Origin: Thioalkalivibrio nitratireducens DSM 14787
GTDB taxonomy: Bacteria > Pseudomonadota > Gammaproteobacteria > Ectothiorhodospirales > Ectothiorhodospiraceae
DNA: 64,000 bases
Direction of reading: 5' to 3'
NCBI RefSeq assembly: GCF_000321415.2
Contig: NC_019902.2
Span: 2,976,001 to 3,040,000 of the forward strand
Shown here: in pieces, positions 57,878-64,000 of the stretch
Layout of the letters: every line of letters starts with the position of its first letter
Position numbering within the stretch: position 1 is the stretch's first letter
Translations under genes and position numbers: made by a program
Notes under the pieces: generated by a model
Database searches by the model: none
Told to the model about the DNA's origin: nothing
Seen by the model: only the letters and a program-made list of their open reading frames with translations

Positions 57878-57980
57878 CCAGGATCCTCGTCATCGTCGGC
57901 GGCGACCGCCTAGTGCCGGGTTCCGGCCCCGGACAGACCTGCCCCGCTTGGCGGCATCTAAGTAAGCATATTCTAATATT

Positions 57981-59252
57981 CTACCTGAATTGTTCCAGGT
58001 GCGCGCGCCCGGACGGATGGTAACGGTCATAGATCGGAGCGAGGCGGCGCAGCATCGGAACCCGCGCGTCGTCAGGAAGCGCGCGCAGCGCGTCGTCGTA
58101 GGCGGCGAGTGCACGGCGGGTGTCTCCCGACGCAAAATGGAAATTACCCAACTCGCCGTAGAGGTCGGCACGCTCGGGGGCATCGCGCGCGATGTCATCG
58201 ATCCCCGCCGCCAGAACCTGCGCTGCGGCGCGCGGGCCGCGACTGCGATAGGCCGACCGCGCCTCCGCCAGCAGTTCCGCAGGCGGCGCCACTGCGGCAG
58301 CATCCGTGTCGACGACCGCCTCGGGTTCTGCCCGCACTTCCGGCTCCGGCGCCTCGGCGACGGCCGTGGGTTCTTCCGGTACCGCCGGATCCACAGCCTC
58401 GGAGACGATCTCGGGCGCTTCCGGCACCGCCGGATCCACAGCCTCGGCGGCGGTCTCGGACGCTTCCGGCAACGCCGGGTCCACAGCCTCGGCGACGCTC
58501 TCGGGCGCTTCCGGCACCGCCGGATCCACAGCGTCGGCGGCGGTCTCGGACGCTTCCGGCAACGCCGGGTCCACAGCCTCGGCGACGCTCTCGGGCGCTT
58601 CCGGCACCGCCGGATCCACAGCCTCGGCGACGGTTTCGGGCGCTTCCGGCAACGCCGGGTCCACAGCCTCGGCGACGCTCTCGGGCGCTTCCGGCAACGC
58701 CGGATCCACAGCGTCGGCGGCGGTCTCGGACGCTTCCGGCAACGCCGGGTCCACAGCCTCGGCGACGCTCTCGGGCGCTTCCGGCACCGCCGGATCCACA
58801 GCCTCGGCGACGGTTTCGGGCGCTTCCGGCAACGCCGGGTCCACAGCCTCGGCGACGCTCTCGGGCGCTTCCGGCAACGCCGGATCCACAGCGTCGGCGG
58901 CGGTCTCGGACGCTTCCGGCAACGCCGGGTCCACAGCCTCGGCGACGCTCTCGGGCGCTTCCGGCACCGCCGGATCCACAGCCTCGGCGACGGTCTTGGG
59001 CTCGTCGCGCGCCTCCGGCTCCGCCGCCTCGGCAACGGCGTCGAGCTCATCCGGCACTGTCGCCCTCGGCGCCGTGGCCTCGTCCCGCACCGCCGGCGCC
59101 GCCGCCTCGGCCATGCCTGGAGTCACCTCTGCCGGGTCTGGATCCGACGCGGTGCCACCGGCCAGCCAGTCACGGTTGGCCCAGGCAATCACCCAGAGCA
59201 GAATGACGAGCAGGATCCAGTACTTCCGCAAGAAAGTGCGTACCGCAGACAT
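57981..59252 (-). CDS. membrane protein with fourteen 15-residue repeats and TPR-like end
   Basis: The 423-aa protein opens with one membrane helix (KYWILLVILLWVIAWANRDW), then an acidic region, then fourteen units of the type DPALPEAPESVAEAV (residues 93-302), and a helical TPR-like end (RSAYRSRGPRAAAQVLAAGI; LYGELGNFHFASGDTRRALA; AAYDDALRALPDDARV). The repeats are very acidic, with alternating Pro and Ala, and probably extended. The start has GGTGA upstream. The gene follows parA by 39 bp, so it is a candidate partner of that ATPase. No family is recognised for the whole. Confidence 0.8.
   Translation of the reverse strand: MSAVRTFLRKYWILLVILLWVIAWANRDWLAGGTASDPDPAEVTPGMAEAAAPAVRDEATAPRATVPDELDAVAEAAEPEARDEPKTVAEAVDPAVPEAPESVAEAVDPALPEASETAADAVDPALPEAPESVAEAVDPALPEAPETVAEAVDPAVPEAPESVAEAVDPALPEASETAADAVDPALPEAPESVAEAVDPALPEAPETVAEAVDPAVPEAPESVAEAVDPALPEASETAADAVDPAVPEAPESVAEAVDPALPEASETAAEAVDPAVPEAPEIVSEAVDPAVPEEPTAVAEAPEPEVRAEPEAVVDTDAAAVAPPAELLAEARSAYRSRGPRAAAQVLAAGIDDIARDAPERADLYGELGNFHFASGDTRRALAAYDDALRALPDDARVPMLRRLAPIYDRYHPSGRAHLEQFR
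58347..58976. repeat. 45-bp tandem repeat array (14 units)
   Basis: Each unit is 45 bp with a higher-order period of four units (180 bp), where unit types ESVAEAV, SETAADAV, ESVAEAV, ETVAEAV follow in order. Near-identity of the 180-bp blocks points to recent expansion by unequal exchange or slippage. It is all in frame within the membrane protein gene. Confidence 0.9.
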
Positions 59253-59291
59253 GAGTCACCTACATCGGTTGTGCATGGGAAACCCCCGGTA

Positions 59292-59927
59292 TCACCGGCG
59301 GGACTTTCGGAAGAGCGCCCTGGCCAACTCATCCAGCTCGTGCGCCGCCTTGCCCCGGCGCTCCAGCTCGTGCACCGACAGCCCCTCGCTGAACGAGCGG
59401 CGAAAGGCCATACGCTGGCGCAGACGCGGACGTACCGCCCTCAGGCCGTCGATCATACCCAGAGCACCAAAGGCCTCGTCCGACTCGCGCACGGCCTGGT
59501 GGGTATCGGCACGGTTGATGAACCCGACGATCTCGGGCTTCTCCCGGTCGCCGCGCAGTTCCAGGATCTTGCGCACAAAACGCTGCGTGGACCAGACATC
59601 CGCCTGGCTCGGCGGCACCGGAATCACGACCTGGTCGGCCGCGAGGATCGCCGCATACATGGTGCCGAGGTCGGAGGGGCCGACATCGACGATGATCTCT
59701 TGATACTTGTCGCTCGCGTGCAGGGCTTCTTCAAGGCTCTGCGACAGCTCCAGCGACGGCGAATAACCTTCTTCTTCACGCACACGAATCACATCGGTCA
59801 GCGTCGCCTGCGGATCGAGGTCGACAGCCAAGACCGTACGCTTGTTGCTCAGCACCCACAGTGCCAGGTTGAACGCGACCGTACTCTTGCCGGTTCCACC
59901 CTTGAGGTTGCCAATCACTGTCAGCAT
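59292..59927 (-). CDS. ParA/MinD-type partition ATPase
   Basis: The 211-aa protein has the deviant Walker A LKGGTGKST (signature K9 and K14), VLAVDLDPQATLTDVI and IIVDVGPSDLGTMYAAILAA (Walker B region). No DNA-binding N-terminal extension or MinD amphipathic tail is seen. Orphan ParA proteins of this size position protein cargo such as carboxysomes, chemoreceptor clusters or storage granules on the nucleoid. It lies directly after the sulfur globule protein gene and its terminator. Confidence 0.9.
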   Translation of the reverse strand: MLTVIGNLKGGTGKSTVAFNLALWVLSNKRTVLAVDLDPQATLTDVIRVREEEGYSPSLELSQSLEEALHASDKYQEIIVDVGPSDLGTMYAAILAADQVVIPVPPSQADVWSTQRFVRKILELRGDREKPEIVGFINRADTHQAVRESDEAFGALGMIDGLRAVRPRLRQRMAFRRSFSEGLSVHELERRGKAAHELDELARALFRKSRR

Positions 59928-59950
59928 GCACGGCCTCGATGCGACAAAGG

Positions 59951-59983
59951 AAAAAGAGCCTGCCCGGTGGAAACCGGGCAGGC
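59951..59983 (-). terminator. intrinsic terminator after the sulfur globule gene
   Basis: Minus strand: GCCTGCCCGGT, loop TTCC, ACCGGGCAGGC, then TCTTTTTCC. It lies 17 bp past the sulfur globule stop and 24 bp before the parA start, so parA is expressed by read-through or from an unseen promoter. Confidence 0.85.
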
Positions 59984-59999
59984 TGCACTTACGGCGAAC

Positions 60000-60359
60000 T
60001 TACCAGCGCGGGCCACCGTATCCGGGGCCGTAGCCGTGACCCGGCCCGTACCCGTAGGGATGGCCATAGCCGTAGGCATCACCGTAGCCGCGGCCGTAAC
60101 CGTGACCGCGGCCGGTACCGCGAGCCGAGAAGTCGAAGTCGCTGAACATGTCGCCCAAACCAAACATGTCGCCCAGACCGCGACCATACCCCGGCCCATA
60201 ACCGTAACCGGGGCCGCCGTATCCGTACCCCGGTCCGCCCCAGCCGCCAGGACCACCCCAGCCACCGGGACCACCCCACTGCGCCGAAGCCATCATCGGG
60301 GCGGCGGAAAGGGCACCAAGGGACGCAGCCAGAACGACTGCCTTAACGAGCTTACTCAT
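60000..60359 (-). CDS. sulfur globule protein (CV1/CV2-like)
   Basis: The 119-aa precursor has a signal peptide ([22 protein letters not shown], cut before QWGG) and a mature chain of Gly, Tyr, Pro and Trp repeats: [37 protein letters not shown], and the end [16 protein letters not shown]. Composition and layout match the structural envelope proteins of periplasmic sulfur globules in purple sulfur bacteria. GGAGG lies six bases before the ATG. It has its own strong terminator, as expected for an abundant protein. Confidence 0.85.
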   Translation of the reverse strand: MSKLVKAVVLAASLGALSAAPMMASAQWGGPGGWGGPGGWGGPGYGYGGPGYGYGPGYGRGLGDMFGLGDMFSDFDFSARGTGRGHGYGRGYGDAYGYGHPYGYGPGHGYGPGYGGPRW

Positions 60360-60454
60360 GAAAACCTCCAATGGGAGTTCGGCCCTCGTTTGAACTGCAT
60401 GCCGGCCAAGAGGGCCATCAACCAGCACGCATTATTGTCCTTGAACCGCCGCAC

Positions 60455-60979
60455 TCAGTAATGGAGCCCGAATAACGGAACGGTTCCAAGCGGAGACCCG
60501 TAGAGCGGCGACAACAGGCCGGGTGTTCCCAGCCCGGTTCCAGGATAAAGCATACTACTTCCCGGATAGCTTCCATACGGAAACAGGCTCGGATACCCCA
60601 GCGACCAGGGCGACAGCAGCCCGTAGCTATCCGCAGGCCCGGGGTAGAGCGTACCCGCAACACCGGGCGCCTGGAGCCCATAGGAAATCCCGGGAGCGTG
60701 CCGCAACCCTTCCTCATACCGCGTACCGGGCTGGATCAGCGCACGTGGATCATCCCGGGGCCGGCGACGATCATGGGTCGGGTCATAATCCCGCGGGGCA
60801 AACCGCCCGTCGTTATAAGGCTGGTACGCCGGTGCCGGCGGCCGGTCTTCCGGGACAGCCCAGGGATTCCGATCGCGGGCCGGGACGTCCCCACCCAGCA
60901 ACAGGCAGAGCGCAATGCAGGGCCCGAAAGCCCAGCGTGGCGCCAGGCGCGCCGTGCGATCCCCTGCCCTATCGTTCAT
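60455..60979 (-). CDS. secreted Pro/Tyr/Gly/Leu-rich protein, possible globule component
   Basis: The 174-aa protein has a signal-like segment (WAFGPCIALCLLLGGDVPAR) and a chain rich in Pro, Gly, Tyr and Leu (ISYGLQAPGVAGTLYPGPAD; YGLLSPWSLGYPSLFPYGSY; LGTPGLLSPLYGSPLGTVPL). AGGAG precedes the start. No family is recognised; place and composition suggest an envelope or accessory part of the sulfur globule. Confidence 0.65.
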   Translation of the reverse strand: MNDRAGDRTARLAPRWAFGPCIALCLLLGGDVPARDRNPWAVPEDRPPAPAYQPYNDGRFAPRDYDPTHDRRRPRDDPRALIQPGTRYEEGLRHAPGISYGLQAPGVAGTLYPGPADSYGLLSPWSLGYPSLFPYGSYPGSSMLYPGTGLGTPGLLSPLYGSPLGTVPLFGLHY

Positions 60980-61049
60980 CGCGCACGATCTCCTGTTTCG
61001 CTGCGGGCAACCGCGTGGTTCCGGTCACCCGCAGCAGGAAGCGCTCCGT

Positions 61050-61661
61050 TTACTCGGCGGCCGGGGCTTCGTACCCACCGCGGTCCGCCCGGCGCTCTTC
61101 CATTTCCTTGCGACGCTCTTCCATCATCTTCATGATCTCTTCGCGCTGCTTCTCCATCTCTTCCATATAGGCCGCGCGCCCGGCTTCCATCGCCTTCATG
61201 CGGGCCTCATGCATGGCTTCCATTTTCTCCATGTACTCCTTGCGCTCGGCTTCCATTTTCTCCATGTGCGCCTTGCGCTCGGCTTCGATTTCCTTCATGC
61301 GCTCTTCGCGCTCGGCCATCAGCGCCTTCATCTCCTCGGACATCTCCGGCATCTCGGCGGGGTAGCCCTCGCGGACCCAGGGCGGCGGTTCGAACGCCGG
61401 CCTTTCACGATCCATGAAGTCCGGGCGCGGCGGCATTCCATAGCCATGCCGGGGACCAAAGCCCTGACGCGGGCCATAGCTGTGACGCGGGCCGTAGCCC
61501 ATCGGAGCCTGGCCATAGGCCGGAACGCCGTAACCGTAGCCGGCAGCGGTCCTTTCCTGCCCTTCCTCGGCCTGAGCGCCACCCGCCAGTGCGAATGCCG
61601 TGGCCACGGCCAGCGCGGTCAGAGAAAACTTGCCAAAACGCTTGCTCACATCATGCTTCAT
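61050..61661 (-). CDS. secreted Met/Glu-rich coiled-coil protein with YGPR repeats
   Basis: The 203-aa precursor has a signal peptide (LTALAVATAFALAGGAQA-EE), a Gly/Tyr/Pro/Arg block (YGYGVPAYGQAPMGYGPRHS, YGPRQGFGPRHGYG) like sulfur globule proteins, then a long Met/Glu/Lys/Arg helix (MKEIEAERKAHMEKMEAERK; EYMEKMEAMHEARMKAMEAG). AGGAG is eight bases before the start. It is a likely larger globule-associated protein, with the helix perhaps as a scaffold. No exact family recognised. Confidence 0.7.
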   Translation of the reverse strand: MKHDVSKRFGKFSLTALAVATAFALAGGAQAEEGQERTAAGYGYGVPAYGQAPMGYGPRHSYGPRQGFGPRHGYGMPPRPDFMDRERPAFEPPPWVREGYPAEMPEMSEEMKALMAEREERMKEIEAERKAHMEKMEAERKEYMEKMEAMHEARMKAMEAGRAAYMEEMEKQREEIMKMMEERRKEMEERRADRGGYEAPAAE

Positions 61662-61697
61662 AAGGTCGATCTCCTTGAGTTGAGAGTCATGGGTAAA

Positions 61698-64000
61698 TCA
61701 TTTCAAGCGAATGCCGCGGCGGCGCCGGGCACTGCTTGCTGCGGAACCCGACGACGCTGCCTTGGCGCCTTCATCATCGTCGGACTCTGCCTCGGGGGCT
61801 CCGGTAGCACTGCCAGCCTTGCGGGGCGGGGCCCCGCGATCGGCCGGCGCCGATGCCTCGCCCGGGTCCGCCTTGGTCTTGGCTGCTGCCGAAGCCGGTT
61901 TAGAAGTGCGCGCGGACGCCGGCTTCGGTTCGGCGGAGGCACTACCCCTCTGCTGCTTCTCGCCCGCGCCCGGTGCGGCGGTGCCCGACGGAGTCTTCTC
62001 GGCGGCGCTCTCGCCCCCGGCACGCCCCCCGCTGGCACTGCGCACCCGGTCGGACCCCGGCTGCGTGCGGGAGCGATCGTCCGCCGCTTCGGCACGATCA
62101 CCGGATCCGTCGCGCTCGCCACTTTCAGCCTGACCCGTCTCCACACCCGATGGGGCGCCCCCCGCAGGGCCGCCACTGCCATCCGGCGGGGCCGCGGGGC
62201 CGGTGGGACCGCCGCCGCCCGAAGGCGGACGGTCATCGCCGCCCACCAGGCGCAGGATCCAGCGCGCGAGAGCGCGCATCAACTGCACCACGCCTTCGAC
62301 AAAACTGGCCGCGAGCGAGCGCAGGTAGAGACCGGCCAGCCCGATGAACTTCATCACGGGTCCGCCTGACGGATCGGTCATCTTCGTACTGGACGGGAAC
62401 CGCGGGCCTTCGTGACCCGGATCACCGCCTGGCTCTGGTTGCACGGCACATGCGGCACCGCCGCCGGAGCCCCCGCCGGTCGCATTCTCCTCGAGGGTTC
62501 GGCTGGCACTGATGCAGCCCAGGGGGATGACCAGCAGTGTCAGCAGCGTGGCGACGATCGTGCCGAACATCAGCGAAATCGCCATACCCTGGAAGATCGG
62601 GTCGAACAGGATCACGCTCGAGCCCGCGAGCAGCGCGAACGCGGTGATCAGAATCGGGCGGGTGCGCGCCTGGCAGGCGTGGATCATCGCGTCCATCACC
62701 GACTGCCCCTCCGCCACCGCATGGCGCGCGAAGTCCACCAGCAGGATCGAGTTGCGGACGATGATACCCGCAAGTGCGATGAAGCCGATCATCGACGTCG
62801 CGGTGAACTCCGCCCCGAGCAACCAGTGTCCGGGAATGATGCCGATCAGCGTCAGCGGGATCGGCGCCATCACGATCGCCGGCAGCAGGAAGTTTCCGAA
62901 CTCCCAGACGACCAGCATGTAGATCAGCACCAGCGCGATCGCGAACGCGATGCCCATGTCGCGGAAGGTCTCGTAGGTGACCGTCCACTCGCCCGCCCAT
63001 TCGAAGCCGACGGTGCCGTCGTTCGGAGGCGGCCCGACCCAGTGAGGATCGAGCTCACCCCCCCGTGGCAGCCGGTATTCCTTCAACTGCTCCTGGACCT
63101 CGAGCATGCCGTAGATCGGTGCCGCCAGACGGCCCACCGTCTCGGCGGTCACGTATTCGACCGGACGAAGGTTCTTGTGGAAGATCGGTTCATCCTGCGG
63201 CTGGCGTACAAACTCCCCCAGCTCCGACAGAGGCACCGAGCCACCGGCCATGGTCGGCACCGGGAGCAACAGCAGCCGCTGCAGATCCGAGCGCACGGCC
63301 ATCGGCAGGCGAATCTGGATCAGATGCGGCTCGACCAGCGACCGCGCCTTCACGTCCCCGACGATCTGGCCACCGATCGCGCTCTCCAACGTGCGGTTGA
63401 CCGCGTCGACCGTCACGCCCCGGCGCAGCGCCTTGTCACGTTCGACGATAAAGTGCCAGACGTCGTACTGCGCCTGCAGGAAGCTGTCGACGTCGTCGAG
63501 GTGCGGTGCGTTGTCGAACATGCGTTCGAGGTCGCGCGCAACCCTTCGGCGAATCTCGGGCTCCGGCCCATAGACCTCCGCCACTACCGACTGCAGCACC
63601 GGCGGGCCAGGCGGCATCTCGACGACCTGGATCCGCGCGCCGGCAGCGTCGGCCATCGGGGCGAGGAGCTCACGCGCCTCGACCGCGATCTGGTGGCTGG
63701 TCCGCTTGCGGTCGCCCTTGTCGACGAGCTGGACCTGGACATCGGCCTGCCAGGGCTCCTGACGCAGGTAGTAATGTCGCACCAGGCCGTTGAAGTTGAA
63801 CGGCGACGCGGTGCCGACATACGCCTGTACGGCGGTCACCTCGGGCAAATCGCGGAGCACCATCGCGAGTTCATGGGTGAGTGTCGCCGTTTGCGGAAGC
63901 GCAGTGCCTTCGGGGAAGTTGATCACCACGTTGAACTCGGGCTTGTTGTCCAGCGGCAGCATCTTCACCGACACATCCTTGGTGAAGAACAGCATCACGG
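61698..64000 (-). CDS. RND transporter permease with long low-complexity C-terminal tail (5' end outside window)
   Basis: At least 766 residues are in the window. The transporter part includes PEFNVVINFPEGTALPQTAT (periplasmic loop), FRDMGIAFAIALVLIYMLVV, MIGFIALAGIIVRNSILLVD and ACQARTRPILITAFALLAGS, as in CusA/AcrB-like pumps. After LLTLLVIPLGCISASR comes a second hydrophobic or amphipathic part (FIGLAGLYLRSLAASFVEGV) and about 180 disordered residues rich in Ser, Ala, Gly, Pro, Lys and Arg, ending SARRRRGIRLK. Such a tail is unusual for RND pumps. The gene ends 36 bp before the Met/Glu-rich protein gene. Confidence 0.82.
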   Translation of the reverse strand, partial: VMLFFTKDVSVKMLPLDNKPEFNVVINFPEGTALPQTATLTHELAMVLRDLPEVTAVQAYVGTASPFNFNGLVRHYYLRQEPWQADVQVQLVDKGDRKRTSHQIAVEARELLAPMADAAGARIQVVEMPPGPPVLQSVVAEVYGPEPEIRRRVARDLERMFDNAPHLDDVDSFLQAQYDVWHFIVERDKALRRGVTVDAVNRTLESAIGGQIVGDVKARSLVEPHLIQIRLPMAVRSDLQRLLLLPVPTMAGGSVPLSELGEFVRQPQDEPIFHKNLRPVEYVTAETVGRLAAPIYGMLEVQEQLKEYRLPRGGELDPHWVGPPPNDGTVGFEWAGEWTVTYETFRDMGIAFAIALVLIYMLVVWEFGNFLLPAIVMAPIPLTLIGIIPGHWLLGAEFTATSMIGFIALAGIIVRNSILLVDFARHAVAEGQSVMDAMIHACQARTRPILITAFALLAGSSVILFDPIFQGMAISLMFGTIVATLLTLLVIPLGCISASRTLEENATGGGSGGGAACAVQPEPGGDPGHEGPRFPSSTKMTDPSGGPVMKFIGLAGLYLRSLAASFVEGVVQLMRALARWILRLVGGDDRPPSGGGGPTGPAAPPDGSGGPAGGAPSGVETGQAESGERDGSGDRAEAADDRSRTQPGSDRVRSASGGRAGGESAAEKTPSGTAAPGAGEKQQRGSASAEPKPASARTSKPASAAAKTKADPGEASAPADRGAPPRKAGSATGAPEAESDDDEGAKAASSGSAASSARRRRGIRLK

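Noticed and set aside
58347-58976. CRISPR array
   Set aside because: Units are contiguous 45-bp coding repeats without unique spacers, all in frame with a membrane protein.
57990-60461. An 823-codon plus-strand frame across the repeat protein and parA
   Set aside because: It is antisense to several well-supported genes with ribosome sites, and its Arg/His-rich, repeating sequence is the mirror of the 45-bp tandem repeats.

Overview
The window comes from a GC-rich gammaproteobacterium that oxidises sulfur, most likely a member of the Ectothiorhodospiraceae/Chromatiales (Thioalkalivibrio-like). The main reasons are a Gly/Tyr-rich secreted sulfur globule protein, a DsrE2-type sulfur-carrier protein, a NaChBac-type voltage-gated sodium channel as known from haloalkaliphiles, and typical gammaproteobacterial blocks (ftsK-lolA-rarA; trxB-femAB-aat). 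This is inferred from protein content. No rRNA or tRNA gene was seen.

Left part (1-6.3 kb): a [2Fe-2S]/flavin reductase, a PAS-AAA sigma54 activator with a sigma54-type promoter, palindromic upstream site and terminator-bounded non-coding segment beside it, a Pab1020-type RNA ligase facing its PIN-domain partner, and a methyltransferase.

Accessory zone (6.4-21.5 kb): mobile-element debris mixed with some intact genes. It holds a deleted IS66 (TnpB fused to TnpC), an ilvD fragment, an integrase fragment, intact ppnN, a broken Nudix gene, a HAD-HerA-like ATPase fusion, and a complete IS4-type element with 8-bp target duplications that splits a tandem universal stress gene. It also holds a CBS fragment, a lone RND adaptor, a sigma54-activator remnant and remnants of IS91 and ISKra4-type elements. 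A DUF4338 (DruA-like) domain occurs with two different transposase types.

Middle (21.8-54 kb): mostly core genes. These are the NaV channel, a deacetylase divergent from a Pat-type protein acetyltransferase, arsJ, tspO, a MntA-HepT toxin-antitoxin pair, a complete RND tripartite pump, pbpG, the ftsK-lolA-rarA-TVP38 operon, trxB-femAB-aat followed by a DprE1/DprE2-like pair, a PQQ-type sugar dehydrogenase, and an orphan SOS polymerase dnaE2. The dnaE2 start lies inside a 23-bp perfect inverted repeat with a LexA-type box. Several small dispersed palindromic repeats sit in the gaps, and one family has entered dnaE2 in frame.

Right part (54-64 kb): an unbroken minus-strand cluster. In transcription order it has an RND permease with a long disordered tail (cut by the window end), a Met/Glu-rich secreted protein with YGPR repeats, a Pro/Gly/Tyr-rich secreted protein, a sulfur globule protein with a strong terminator, and a ParA-type ATPase. 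These are followed by a membrane protein with fourteen 15-residue repeats plus a TPR-like end, a DUF302 protein, a Met-heptad membrane protein, a dynamin-like GTPase, a 53-aa membrane protein and DsrE2. I read this as a candidate system for forming, shaping or positioning sulfur globules. It is the most interesting region of the window.
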